Source: G965214625 sp965214625
GTDB lineage: Bacteria > Pseudomonadota > Gammaproteobacteria > Arenicellales > Poriferihabitantaceae
Direction: 5' to 3'
DNA length: 64,000 nt
NCBI GenBank assembly: GCA_965214625.1
Contig: OZ243962.1
Location: 744,001 to 808,000, forward strand
A program made the translations under genes and the position numbers. The notes beneath the pieces were generated by a model that did no database searches, was not told the origin of the DNA, and saw only the letters and a program-made list of their open reading frames with translations. Positions within the stretch are counted from its first letter, which is position 1. Each line of letters begins with the position of its first letter. Shown here piece after piece: positions 34,301 to 43,207 of this stretch.

Positions 34301-34833
34301 CGTCGACGCTCCTTGTATTTTGATGTGCCTGCCGCTTCTTCAACGAACAATCGCAAATCTTCCGGTCTGGCCTCAACGACATGGCTGACCATCCCCTGTT
34401 CAATAATCGAATAGGAGCGGGGGCCCAACCCGGTTCCCCGGAACAAATCCAGCACATCCTTGCGCCGGGTCTTGATGTTATTGATGGAATAAATCGAGAA
34501 TCCATCGCGGGTCAGTGTTCTTTTGACCGAGATCTCGGCAAAGCGTGCGTAGCTTCCTTTCGCGGCCCCCTCACTGTTGTCAAAAACAAGTTCCACCGAT
34601 GCCTTGCCGACCGGCTTTCTGGAAGCGGACCCATTGAATATCACGTCAGCCATCTGCTCGCCGCGCAACAGTTTGACGGAGGTTTCACCCATCACCCACC
34701 GTACCGCATCAATCACATTGGATTTGCCGCAACCATTGGGGCCGACCACCCCGACCAGATTGGAGGGAAGCCGGATATCCGTGAGATCAACAAACGACTT
34801 AAATCCAGATACCTGTAATTTCTTAAGCCGCAT
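31327..34833 (-). CDS. smc: Chromosome partition protein Smc
   Basis: Condensin ATPase of 1168 residues. The N-terminal head has the Walker A GPNGCGKSNVIDAVRW and the segment RKDVLDLFRGTGLGPRSYSI. Two long coiled-coil arms flank a hinge at about 500-640, which includes the segment GDVLGAVCVDQITWE. The C-terminal head has the ABC signature LSGGEKALTAVALLF and Walker B FCMLDEVDAPLDDANV. It is a true Smc rather than MukB. No scpA or scpB is in the window. It is the first gene of the smc-zipA-ligA run, with 185 bases to zipA. Confidence 0.97.
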   Translation of the reverse strand: MRLKKLQVSGFKSFVDLTDIRLPSNLVGVVGPNGCGKSNVIDAVRWVMGETSVKLLRGEQMADVIFNGSASRKPVGKASVELVFDNSEGAAKGSYARFAEISVKRTLTRDGFSIYSINNIKTRRKDVLDLFRGTGLGPRSYSIIEQGMVSHVVEARPEDLRLFVEEAAGTSKYKERRRETENRIRHTRENLDRLADIRGELDKQLQRLKRQASAAQRFKVLREEERQINGQLQLLKLRQLEQQLGDKDRTLAQGENKLQFALAAQREAEAALEKLRKQHAETQDKNNRIQQQYYEVGADIKQMEQAIEHLIETRKHQAEEIDRLISTQKESKKQLDRDIRQRKQTGTELDAVSASLRQITTENTDATRRLELAETVLHQWTQRMERFNEQARGAAQQCEVEKSRLAQLDQHLQRTVDRRARIEQELTQLDGSFSDVGLEKLRRQVAEHDKLCATAENDFRDIEHSILQLRRSLQEKRDAAADMRAQHQEVVSRLNSLQEIQNATIQGGDTAWQRWLEHNGLAVSSKLAVEVRVIDGWERAADRILGDVLGAVCVDQITWEMLENRPDCQFALISGSHVDGDTQDGDGTRLIDKVSAQGVDLSSLMGRVLIAETLQEALQRQPMLTDGECVITREGAMVGVNWVSMASDSQLATGVLVREEEINQLSTKRTEMENRQQELDNAIGDLVAERDQLEDQYQRQRSSVSKLQSDKTSLYNRLGHEEARHLELAQRVDSLGKELADLNVQAQQDEAQIKHSNILLRQAMRQSGALQEQRQDMLDKRDRLSEDVLLWKEKVSAMTAAQHEQALQNQRLESALESIQESIDRSQRQYDAIRLRLSEIDRTVSQTTDPVEGLRKKLATLLDRKVQIEKRFSKVRNDVSALESKMGEADKMRSGQILEVNKSREVLEQHKMMRQEVAVRRQTQVEVLLDQGYEEAVLIESLPKEAEVDRWEQTLADLQGKINRIGPVNLVAIEEFEEENERKSYLDKQHADLMAALETLESVIRKIDKETRTRFKETFDRLNQGFNEFFPRLFGGGKAELQLTSEDLLTAGITVMARPPGKRNSTIHLLSGGEKALTAVALLFSLFRLNPAPFCMLDEVDAPLDDANVERYCKILKTLAQSSQIIVITHNKITMEAAEVLVGVTMAEPGVSRLVSVDIGQAVEIAAQ

Positions 34834-35272
34834 GACTTATGATCATCATTCCCGGGTCACATTCGATTGGGGTCAGATTATACGAGGTAATGACGCATGG
34901 TGTCAGTGTCAACACGATGTTTATATCAACCGGGAGAAATGACCCTGCCGGAGCGTGCGCCAAAACGGTGATCACATGGAAGTCATGGGTTTGTATGGAA
35001 TGGATCTAGTGCGCTGTGTTGCGCTGGCCGATTTGAAACAGATGGGTCACTATCGGCCAAACAGCGCGTTTAAAAAATAAAAACGCCAGTCATCACCAAA
35101 ATGTGGTCACCCTCCCAACAGCGATACACAAAAAACGGCAACCACGTCACAAACAAACCGCCGCCACGCTTCCACAAAACGCGCCCACCCCATTTGATCG
35201 TTGATCGGAGCATGACTGAACCGACCCATCAATCCCAAACCCCGCCGAGTCACTGACTCACGAAAGACACGG
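34834..35272. other. Intergenic region upstream of smc
   Basis: About 440 bases between the start of smc and the 3' end of lgt, both on the minus strand. It should hold the smc promoter. I see no gene, repeat or convincing terminator. Confidence 0.4.
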
Positions 35273-36073
35273 TCAAGCCACGACTGTACGGTGCGTTCTC
35301 GATAGCAGATACACCCCGACCAGAATCATCGGGAGACTGAGAAGCTGCCCCATACTCATCCAGTCCAACAATACCGCACCGAGGTGTTCATCCGGCTCGC
35401 GAAAAAATTCGACGAAAAAGCGAGCCGTGCCATATCCACACAAAAACAGACCACTGAGATGGCCCGGGGACCTCGGTTTCAGGGAAAACCACCACAGCAG
35501 GACAAACAACACCAAACCCTCCAACAGGGCCTCATACAACTGGGAGGGATGGCGTGGCCCATCAGGCATGGTATGAAAATAGACCGCCCAAGGCACCTCC
35601 GTGACACGCCCCCACAATTCCTGATTGATAAAGTTGCCGGTCCGACCGAAAAAAAGGCCCGGCGGAATCAATGGAACCAGGAAGTCTCCGACGGCCAAAA
35701 CCGTCCGCCGGGTCTGCTTTGCATACAGCCAGATCGCAGCGAGTACGCCGACAACGCCACCATGGAAAGACATTCCACCCTGCCACAGCGCGAGTGCCTC
35801 GAATGGATTCGACAGGTAATAACCGGGGCTATAGAAAACAACGTATCCAAGTCGTCCACCGACAATGGCACCCATTGCCATATAAAACACCAGGTTGGTG
35901 ATTTCTTCAACCTGCCAGCCAGAATCCGGGCGACGGGCACGATAGCGACCCAGCCACAGACCGGCTCCAAAACCACAAAGATACATCAGCCCGTACCAAT
36001 GGATTGACAACGGACCAATCGAAATGGCAACGGGATCGAAATTAGGATGTACAATCAAGTGACAACTTTCCAT
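35273..36073 (-). CDS. lgt: Prolipoprotein diacylglyceryl transferase
   Basis: Inner-membrane enzyme that transfers diacylglycerol from phosphatidylglycerol to the lipobox cysteine of prolipoproteins. The 266 residues show multiple membrane helices and Lgt signatures: FDPVAISIGPLSIHWYGLMY near the start, GGRLGYVVFY, GGMSFHGGVVG and the Lgt motif RTGNFINQELWG. The ATG at 36073 gives the usual start just before HPNFDP. A TTG at 36094 also opens the frame. It is divergent from the YyaL-like gene with about 80 bases between. Confidence 0.95.
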   Translation of the reverse strand: MESCHLIVHPNFDPVAISIGPLSIHWYGLMYLCGFGAGLWLGRYRARRPDSGWQVEEITNLVFYMAMGAIVGGRLGYVVFYSPGYYLSNPFEALALWQGGMSFHGGVVGVLAAIWLYAKQTRRTVLAVGDFLVPLIPPGLFFGRTGNFINQELWGRVTEVPWAVYFHTMPDGPRHPSQLYEALLEGLVLFVLLWWFSLKPRSPGHLSGLFLCGYGTARFFVEFFREPDEHLGAVLLDWMSMGQLLSLPMILVGVYLLSRTHRTVVA

Positions 36074-36154
36074 ACCGCCGATACGTTTTGACAACCCTTC
36101 GGCAGAAAATGAATAAAGTGCTATTTTAACTGATCACTGCCGCGCTTTGCTGAC

Positions 36155-38209
36155 ATGCCCAACCATCTCGCCTCGCAAACCAGCCCCTATCTGCTGCAAC
36201 ATGCCCACAACCCCGTCGACTGGCATCCTTGGGGAGCGGCCGCACTGGAACGGGCCAAAGCAACCGATAAGCCCATTCTCTTGTCCATTGGATACGCCGC
36301 CTGCCACTGGTGTCATGTCATGGAACGTGAAAGTTTTGAAGATACTCGCATTGCCGACATCATGAATCGACTTTTCGTCTGTATCAAAGTGGACCGGGAA
36401 GAGCGACCGGATCTCGACAAGATATACCAATCGGCACATCAGTTGCTGACACAACGCCCGGGCGGCTGGCCGTTAACGGTGGCACTCACGCCAGGGGGCC
36501 ATGCGCCCTTTTTCGCGGGCACCTATTTCCCACCCACATCGCGATTCAATCTGCCTGGATTTGGGGAATTGCTCGAGCGTATAGCCACACATTATCAGGA
36601 AAACCAGGCCGGGATGGAACACTATCACCGGTCATTTGAAAAAGCGTTGGGACAGCTGAATCCTTCGATACCCTTGCCACAGGTTCCTGCCTTTGAGACC
36701 ATTCTCACCACTGCGGTCAATCATCTGGCCGAGCAGTACGATGACACCTTCGGCGGTTTTGGCAATGCCCCCAAGTTTCCGCATCCTACCCAGCTTGAAC
36801 TGCTGTTGATACACGGCGCCGGTGATGAATCAGACGGTAACCGACGCAGTATGGACATGCTGCATAAAACCCTCATCGGAATGTCCCTGGGAGGGTTATA
36901 TGACCAGCTTGGAGGCGGTTTTTTTCGCTATTCGGTCGACCGGCAATGGAAAATTCCGCATTTCGAGAAAATGCTGTATGACAATGCCCAACTCCTGGGA
37001 CTGTACAGCGATTACTACCTGATATCCCCCCGTCCGGAAACAGCCGCCGTGATCAATGGGATCGCCCACTGGGTCATGGATGAAATGCAACAACCGGCCG
37101 GAGGCTACGCCTCAACACTGGATGCCGATTCCGAAGGGATTGAAGGCAAGTTCTATGTATGGAGTGAAACCGATCTGAAAGCGATACTGACCGAGGCGGA
37201 ATATCGTCTGGCTGAAGACTACTTTGGACTCTACGGAGACCCCAACTTTGAAGGATTCTGGCATTTGAATGTCAATCCCGATCTGGACCCGCCATTGTCT
37301 GTGCCGGAAAAGACCGTGAACACCCTCAGACAGCAGATCAAAACCAAATTGTTGCAGCAACGAAATAGGCGCGTCCGACCGGCGCTCGATGACAAGATAC
37401 TCACCGGCTGGAACGGCCTGATGATTAAAGGCATGGCAAAAGCAGGGCGCTGTCTGGCGCAACCGGACTTCCTGCAATCCGCTCAACAATCATTGCGGTT
37501 TATCCAGGGGACACTGTGGCGCGATCATCGACTCCTTGCAACGCATCGTGACGGCACATCGCATCTCAATGCCTATCTGGATGACTATGCCTTCTTGCTT
37601 GACGGCATTATCGAGTTGCTTCAGTCCCGATGGGATTCTGCGTATCTCCGTTTTGCCATGCAACTCGCCGATGCCCTGCTGACCCATTTCGAAGACCCGG
37701 ACAGCGGAGGGTTTTTCTTCACTTCCCATGACCATGAAACGCTACTTTATCGTCCCAAGTCTGGTGCTGACGATGCCATTCCTTCGGGCAATGGGGTTGC
37801 CATTCGCAACCTGATCATCCTGGGTCATTTGATCGGCGAACCCCGTTATCTGATCAGTGCCGATAAAGCACTGAAGCTGTTTGCACGACCACTCACTACC
37901 ACCCCCTCCGTCCATGGCGCATTGAGTGTATCGCTACAGGTTGCCAGCCCACACCATCAAATCATCCTGATTCGAGGCGATGAAGCCACTACAAGGCAAT
38001 GGCAGTCAGTCCTCGCCGCACAAGCACGATCCGCCAGCGATCCGCTCATTTTCTGCATCCCCAAAACCGCCCCGCATCTCCCGCCGGTGCTTGCAAGTCG
38101 AAAGGCAGGCAAGGGAACACGAGCCTATGTTTGCACGGGTACTCACTGTTCACGACCCGTCGACTCCCTGGATGCGCTGTTGCCGCAATTATCACCGAAC
38201 ACGACGTAA
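36155..38209 (+). CDS. YyaL/spermatogenesis-associated-20-like thioredoxin-domain protein (DUF255)
   Basis: Protein of 684 residues with an N-terminal thioredoxin-like DUF255 domain: SPYLLQHAHNPVDWHPWG, the CxxC at C50-HW-C53 in GYAACHWCHVMERESF, then KVDREERPDLD and GGWPLTVALTPGG. A long alpha/alpha-toroid region resembling N-acylglucosamine epimerase-type barrels follows (GGLYDQLGGGFFRYSVD, PHFEKMLYDNAQLL). The family is widespread from bacteria to man but its biochemical function is not settled. Length and motif order are complete. It stands alone between lgt and trmB. Confidence 0.9.
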   Translation: MPNHLASQTSPYLLQHAHNPVDWHPWGAAALERAKATDKPILLSIGYAACHWCHVMERESFEDTRIADIMNRLFVCIKVDREERPDLDKIYQSAHQLLTQRPGGWPLTVALTPGGHAPFFAGTYFPPTSRFNLPGFGELLERIATHYQENQAGMEHYHRSFEKALGQLNPSIPLPQVPAFETILTTAVNHLAEQYDDTFGGFGNAPKFPHPTQLELLLIHGAGDESDGNRRSMDMLHKTLIGMSLGGLYDQLGGGFFRYSVDRQWKIPHFEKMLYDNAQLLGLYSDYYLISPRPETAAVINGIAHWVMDEMQQPAGGYASTLDADSEGIEGKFYVWSETDLKAILTEAEYRLAEDYFGLYGDPNFEGFWHLNVNPDLDPPLSVPEKTVNTLRQQIKTKLLQQRNRRVRPALDDKILTGWNGLMIKGMAKAGRCLAQPDFLQSAQQSLRFIQGTLWRDHRLLATHRDGTSHLNAYLDDYAFLLDGIIELLQSRWDSAYLRFAMQLADALLTHFEDPDSGGFFFTSHDHETLLYRPKSGADDAIPSGNGVAIRNLIILGHLIGEPRYLISADKALKLFARPLTTTPSVHGALSVSLQVASPHHQIILIRGDEATTRQWQSVLAAQARSASDPLIFCIPKTAPHLPPVLASRKAGKGTRAYVCTGTHCSRPVDSLDALLPQLSPNTT

Positions 38210-38230
38210 CCTTTCGCCGGAACGGGCCGA

Positions 38231-38956
38231 TCATCCGTATCTTGATCTTGTACAAATCATCACAATATCCCGGATTTGATGGCCCAGATACTGTCCTCTC
38301 GTTTCAAACTTGGTGATCGGCCGATGCCCTCTCGTCTTGCAAAAACAACCTGGCCCGGTGATGTTTTCCAACCCCTCGGCGGCTTCCAGGTGGATCAGCG
38401 CTTCCCGGGCATACGGTTCCCAATCCGTCGCAAAGTGGATGACACCCCCCCACACCAGCTTGTGCGATAACAACTCGATAAAACCAGGTTGTACAAGACG
38501 CCTTTTATGGTGCTTTTTTTTCGGCCAGGGATCTGGAAAAAACAGATTGATACCGTGCACGCTGTGATCGGCGATGTGGTTGCCAAGCAAGTCCGTTGCC
38601 TCCCCATGAAGGACTCTGACATTGTTTAATCCCCGTTCGTGAATCGCCCGTAAGACCCGCCCCACACCGGGTCTGTGCACCTCAATGCCAAGATAGTTTT
38701 GATGTGGATTACTGGATGCCATTTCAACCAGTGCGCCGCCATCACCAAAACCGATTTCGATGTGTATCTCGGCGACCCGACCAAAAAGTCGATTCAAATC
38801 CAGCCTTCCCCCTTGGGATGGATTCACTGAAATGCCATACATTGGCCAAAGACGGTCCAATGCGCTTTGTTGGCCCTTCGTCATGCGCCCCTCCCGAAGC
38901 ACATAACTTCGAATCGGTGGACGTCCACTGTCCCGCGCCCGGCTCATAGGTGTCAC
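38231..38956 (-). CDS. trmB: tRNA (guanine-N7-)-methyltransferase TrmB
   Basis: Makes m7G46 in tRNA variable loops. The 241 residues carry the SAM site EIGFGDGGALVEMA, then GIEVHRPGVGRVLRAI and the family hallmark FFPDPWPKKKHHKRRL. TKFETRGQYLGHQI is at the C-terminus. A GTG at 38956 overlaps the cysS stop by 4 bases (GTGA), suggesting coupling; an ATG at 38947 is the alternative. It is the second gene of a cysS-trmB pair. Confidence 0.95.
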   Translation of the reverse strand: MTPMSRARDSGRPPIRSYVLREGRMTKGQQSALDRLWPMYGISVNPSQGGRLDLNRLFGRVAEIHIEIGFGDGGALVEMASSNPHQNYLGIEVHRPGVGRVLRAIHERGLNNVRVLHGEATDLLGNHIADHSVHGINLFFPDPWPKKKHHKRRLVQPGFIELLSHKLVWGGVIHFATDWEPYAREALIHLEAAEGLENITGPGCFCKTRGHRPITKFETRGQYLGHQIRDIVMICTRSRYG

Positions 38957-40332
38957 CGACGCTTGGGTCGGACAGTCGTTGTGGTCACGCTGTCATCGAC
39001 GTCATAACCCAGATCAGCGATCTGATTGCGAATCTGATCCGCCACGGACCAGTTTTTCTGATCACGTGCGGTCTGCCTCTGCGTGACCAGCGCTTGCACC
39101 GCCTGCGGGATCGTCTGTGATGCCGGCTGCCACGCCATCAACTTCAGCCCGAGCACCTCATCCATTCTGGCCACCGTGGCTTTTTTGATACCCGGATTCA
39201 GTCGACTTCTGGTCAGGTCCCACAGTAGCGCCAAGGCACTCGCAGTATTCAAGTCCTTGTTGATCTGTGCCGTAAATTGATCGATCCATGCCGCATCCGG
39301 CTCGCTTGCCTGACCCCATGCATGGACAGTCGCACGCAGTCGGTCAAGAGTCGTCGCTGCACTGTCTAGGCTTTGCCAGGTAAATTTGAGATCACTTCGA
39401 TAATGTGCTGTCAGACACAAGTAACGATAGGACAGGGGGTCGTAGTGATGATCCGTCAATGTCTGCAGTCGCAAAAAGGAACCGGACGACTTCGCCATCT
39501 TTTCCTTGTCCGTTTCGAGAAAGTAGCCATGCAGCCAATAATTGGCCAACCGGGTCCCGTAACAGATCTCGGCTTGGGCAATCTCGTTGGTATGATGCAC
39601 CGGAATATGATCTTTTCCGCCGCAATGGATATCGAAGTGAGGACCCAGATACTTTGCAGCCATCGCGGAACACTCAATATGCCAGCCCGGGAATCCACGC
39701 CCCCAAGGACTGTCCCACTCCATTTGCCGCTGTTGATTGGCCGGACTGAATTTCCAGAGCGCGAAATCGGTTGCACTGCGTTTCTCTCCGATATCGACCC
39801 GCGCACCCTGATCCAGTCCTTCCCGGTCGAGACGGGCCAGATAACCGTAGCGAGGCAATTTCGAGGTATCAAAATAGATGCCGTCTGAAGTACGGTAACT
39901 GTATCCGGCCTGCTCGATTTTCTCGATATCGGCAATCTGCTCGCGGATATGGTCTGTTGCCCGACACCAGATTGTCGGCTCAAGCACATTCAGTTGTCGC
40001 AGGTCATGCTTGAATGCCCGGGCATACAACTCGGCGATTTCCCAGGCTGATTTTCCTGATCGTCGGGCACCTTGTTCGACCTTGTCTTCCCCGGTATCGG
40101 CATCCGACGTCAAATGACCCACATCGGTAATGTTAACCACATGTTCGACCTGGTACCCGGCGAACATCAGCACCCGCCTCAATACATCCTCAAAAATATA
40201 GGTCCGCAAATTACCGATATGCGCATAGTCATAGACAGTCGGGCCACAGGCGTATAGACGGACCCTGTCCGGGTTGATCGGTTCGAATTCCCGGAGACAT
40301 CGACTGTAGGTGTCAAATAACTGAAGTGTCAT
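38953..40332 (-). CDS. cysS: Cysteinyl-tRNA synthetase
   Basis: Class I aminoacyl-tRNA synthetase of 459 residues. The HIGH-type motif is in ACGPTVYDYAHIGN, with the zinc cysteine inside it. Other zinc-site segments are GWHIECSAMA and VHHTNEIAQAE, and the KMSKS-type loop reads KEKMAKSSGSFL. Full length for the family. It is followed by trmB with a 4-base overlap. The start lies 113 bases from the divergent lpxH. Confidence 0.97.
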   Translation of the reverse strand: MTLQLFDTYSRCLREFEPINPDRVRLYACGPTVYDYAHIGNLRTYIFEDVLRRVLMFAGYQVEHVVNITDVGHLTSDADTGEDKVEQGARRSGKSAWEIAELYARAFKHDLRQLNVLEPTIWCRATDHIREQIADIEKIEQAGYSYRTSDGIYFDTSKLPRYGYLARLDREGLDQGARVDIGEKRSATDFALWKFSPANQQRQMEWDSPWGRGFPGWHIECSAMAAKYLGPHFDIHCGGKDHIPVHHTNEIAQAEICYGTRLANYWLHGYFLETDKEKMAKSSGSFLRLQTLTDHHYDPLSYRYLCLTAHYRSDLKFTWQSLDSAATTLDRLRATVHAWGQASEPDAAWIDQFTAQINKDLNTASALALLWDLTRSRLNPGIKKATVARMDEVLGLKLMAWQPASQTIPQAVQALVTQRQTARDQKNWSVADQIRNQIADLGYDVDDSVTTTTVRPKRR

Positions 40333-40445
40333 AGGTATTTTTTACCATTGTCGGCAAATCGATTACTTCACTGCGGTTGAGGGGTGGCGATGGTATACCA
40401 ACCTTGTTATATTGCCAAGTTCCGGATCTGATTCCCCTCAACCCG

Positions 40446-41162
40446 ATGACCATCGCTTTTATCTCGGACCTTCACTTGACGCCACAAAGGCCCGAGTCGA
40501 CCCGCTTGTTTGCCGAGTTTGTAAAAGGTGCACAAAACCTGCTCAGTGAATTGTACATTCTCGGGGATTTGTTTGAATACTGGATCGGAGACGATGCCAG
40601 TGCATCACTTGGCCATACGGTCGTTGAATCGCACATCAGGACATTGACAAAGGCCGGTATCATGGTCTATTTCATGCATGGCAACCGGGATTTTCTGATC
40701 AGCAGTGATTTTGTCCACCGAACAGGTTGTCGGCTTCTTCCTGATCCCAGTGTAATCAGGCTGGACGACCAGGACGTACTGTTGGCCCACGGCGATGCCC
40801 TGTGTACCGACGATCATGAACACCAGGCCTCAAGGGCACAGATGCACTCCTCAAAATGGAAAAACGCATTTTTGGATCAGTCACTGGAAAAAAGGGTACA
40901 GACAGCCGAAAACATGCGGGCACAAAGTGAATTGTCAAAACAAAGCAAACCGGTCAATGTCATGGACGTCAATCAAGAGGCAGTGGAAAGGGCTATGTCG
41001 CAACATGGCGTCCGTGTCCTGATACACGGACATACACACCGTCCTGCGGTGCATGAATTCACGCTGGCGGGGGAACCAGCCCGACGATACGTACTGGGCG
41101 ACTGGTATACCCAAAAAAGCATGCTGACCTATGCCAACGGAACGTTCCTGCTAAAACGATAA
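40446..41162 (+). CDS. lpxH: UDP-2,3-diacylglucosamine diphosphatase
   Basis: Lipid A pathway hydrolase that makes lipid X from UDP-2,3-diacylglucosamine at the inner face of the membrane. The 238 residues contain the calcineurin-like phosphoesterase metal sites: D8 and H10 in FISDLHLTP, GDLFEYWIGDD, HGNRDFLI, LAHGDALCTDD and IHGHTHRPAVHEF. The ATG at 40446 starts right before the first strand; the frame extends upstream to 40377 without support. An intrinsic terminator follows at 41282-41313. Confidence 0.95.
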   Translation: MTIAFISDLHLTPQRPESTRLFAEFVKGAQNLLSELYILGDLFEYWIGDDASASLGHTVVESHIRTLTKAGIMVYFMHGNRDFLISSDFVHRTGCRLLPDPSVIRLDDQDVLLAHGDALCTDDHEHQASRAQMHSSKWKNAFLDQSLEKRVQTAENMRAQSELSKQSKPVNVMDVNQEAVERAMSQHGVRVLIHGHTHRPAVHEFTLAGEPARRYVLGDWYTQKSMLTYANGTFLLKR

Positions 41163-41281
41163 TCGGTACACCTCATCACCGGGACGGCTTCAGATTGCCT
41201 AGCGTGTGACTGTCCCTGTGGCCAACAACCCTTCATCAAGAGAATTTCGCATCGATGACACCGTTGGCTGTCATTTCCCGT

Positions 41282-41313
41282 CCCTGACCATTTCAGCAAA
41301 TGACAGGGTTTTT
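41282..41313 (+). terminator. Intrinsic terminator after lpxH
   Basis: Stem CCCTG/CAGGG with an inner ATTT/AAAT pairing, CAGC loop and TTTTT immediately after. The 120 bases from the lpxH stop to the stem contain no gene. Confidence 0.65.
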
Positions 41314-41321
41314 CTTCAATC

Positions 41322-41360
41322 CAAGAATCTTATTGAGTAAGTTTACTCAATAGATTCTTG
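41322..41360. repeat. Long near-perfect inverted repeat
   Basis: Left arm CAAGAATCTTATTGAGTAA and right arm TTACTCAATAGATTCTTG are reverse complements except for one extra T in the left arm, with a 2-base centre. No T-tract follows. It starts 8 bases after the lpxH terminator T-tract. It may be a transposon scar, an operator or an RNA hairpin. Confidence 0.6.
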
Positions 41361-41677
41361 AATTTGCATGGCTGCCTACAAACGCCCCCCATTAGTAACC
41401 GTCCGGTTACCCCAATTATCGACCCGGCTTACCCGTCTGCGAAAAGAACCCCATTGACTGGTTTTTGGAAAAGGCAGCGCAATGAAGTGGAGTCAGAAGA
41501 AGCCCGCTGATACTCACCGGAAATGGGCGCAGCCGATCAAGTCAAGCACTACCTAAAGGCATTGGCAACCATTACGTGTTCGGATGCCACTGACGCGATT
41601 CAGACACTGATGTCCGACGAAAATCTGCGCCCATGTAGATCACGCCTTGAGGATGTCGCAAAGCCGAATCGACCCAG

Positions 41678-43207
41678 CTAGAACCGCTTTTCCCGGATAT
41701 CCGTCACTTCCGACAGGTCCAGTTCATTTTCACTGGTTTGCTTGACATGGTCGCTTCGCTGCAGGTCCACGTTCGCCAGATACTGGGTCGTAACATCGCC
41801 GGTAATGTAGGAACCATTGAAACAGGAGGTGTCGAATTCGGTAATCTGTGGATTACAATGCCGTACTGACTCAATCAAATCGTCCAACTCCTGATAAATC
41901 AATCGATCTGCACCGATCTCCCGGCACACCTCGTCCGCGGTTCGGTTGTAGGCCACCAGTTCATGGCGGGAGGGCATGTCAATCCCGTATACATTGGGAT
42001 ATTTGACCGGCGGGGCTGCGGAGGCAAAATAAACCTTTCGTGCACCGGCTTCCCGGGCGAGTTCGATGATTTTTTGGGACGTGGTCCCCCGAACGATCGA
42101 ATCGTCCACCAGCAATACATTCTTGCCCTTGAATTCAGTGCCAATGGCATTTAACTTCTGGCGAACCGATTTCTTGCGCTCGGCCTGACCGGGCATGATA
42201 AAGGTCCTCCCGATATAGCGATTCTTGATAAACCCTTCCCGGAAAGGCCGTTTCAAGACCCGTGCCATTTCAAGTGCCGCCGTCCGGCTGGTATCCGGAA
42301 CCGGTATGACCACATCGATATCATGCTGGCCCCAGGATTCCTTCAGCCGGTTGCCAAGCCTTTGCCCCATTTGCATCCGGGTTTGGTAAACCGGGATATT
42401 ATCCATCACCGAATCGGGCCTCGCCAGATAGACATACTCGAAAATACAGGGTGCATAGCGGGTTTCTTTTGCACAGACCTTGGTATGTACCGTTCCGTAA
42501 ACATCAACAAACACCGCTTCCCCGGGGAGAATATCCCGCCGACGTTGATAGCCGAGTACATCCAGCGCCACACTTTCCGATGCAAACATGTGCGAAACCC
42601 CGTCCTCACCATCCCGGGTACCGTAGACCAACGGTCGAATACCACACGGGTCACGAAAGGCCAGCAGCCCCACTCCAACCACCATAGCGACAACCGCGTA
42701 AGCGCCTCGACACCGGTTAAATACGCCACCGACGGCACGGAACAAATCGCCGGGCGTGGCACGCAAGTTCGATTCTCCCAACGCCTCCCTTAGTTCATGG
42801 GCAAACACATTGAGCAGAATCTCGGAGTCCGAAGAGGTATTCAACTGACGCAGATCCTGCCTGAACAGATCCTCCCTCAGCACTTCTGCATTAGTCAGAT
42901 TGCCATTGTGTCCCAGCGCAATACCAAACGGCGAATTGACGAAAAACGGTTGGGCTTCCGCTCTCGAATCACTTCCTGCGGTCGGATAGCGTGCATGACC
43001 CACGCCCATGAATCCCTGCAATTGGACCATATGCCGGGTACGAAATACGTCGCGGACCAGTCCATTGTCCTTCCGCAAAAAGACGCGATGGCCATCACTA
43101 GTCATAATTCCCGCCGAGTCCTGTCCTCGATGTTGAATCACGGTCAACCCATCATACAGTGCCTGATTGACCAGTTGACCGCCCAAAATACCGACAATGC
43201 CACACAT
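41678..43207 (-). CDS. purF: Amidophosphoribosyltransferase
   Basis: First committed step of purine synthesis: makes phosphoribosylamine from PRPP and glutamine. The 509 residues start MCGIVGILGG, with Cys 2 as the N-terminal nucleophile of the glutaminase domain. GHNGNLTNAEVLREDL and the QHRGQDSAGI segment follow. The synthase half has the PRPP-binding motif VLLVDDSIVRGTTSQKI. It overlaps the cvpA stop by one base (TGATG), the usual cvpA-purF arrangement. Confidence 0.97.
   Translation of the reverse strand: MCGIVGILGGQLVNQALYDGLTVIQHRGQDSAGIMTSDGHRVFLRKDNGLVRDVFRTRHMVQLQGFMGVGHARYPTAGSDSRAEAQPFFVNSPFGIALGHNGNLTNAEVLREDLFRQDLRQLNTSSDSEILLNVFAHELREALGESNLRATPGDLFRAVGGVFNRCRGAYAVVAMVVGVGLLAFRDPCGIRPLVYGTRDGEDGVSHMFASESVALDVLGYQRRRDILPGEAVFVDVYGTVHTKVCAKETRYAPCIFEYVYLARPDSVMDNIPVYQTRMQMGQRLGNRLKESWGQHDIDVVIPVPDTSRTAALEMARVLKRPFREGFIKNRYIGRTFIMPGQAERKKSVRQKLNAIGTEFKGKNVLLVDDSIVRGTTSQKIIELAREAGARKVYFASAAPPVKYPNVYGIDMPSRHELVAYNRTADEVCREIGADRLIYQELDDLIESVRHCNPQITEFDTSCFNGSYITGDVTTQYLANVDLQRSDHVKQTSENELDLSEVTDIREKRF

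Larger units (their letters stand above)
41163..41677. other. Intergenic region with terminator, long inverted repeat and possible gene remnant
   Basis: About 515 bases between convergent lpxH and purF. The left half holds the lpxH terminator and a long inverted repeat (41322-41360). The right half has a 52-codon plus-strand frame at 41523-41681 (starting MGAADQVKHYLKALATI) that overlaps the end of purF. It looks protein-like but matches no family I know and lacks a convincing ribosome site. Confidence 0.45.
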
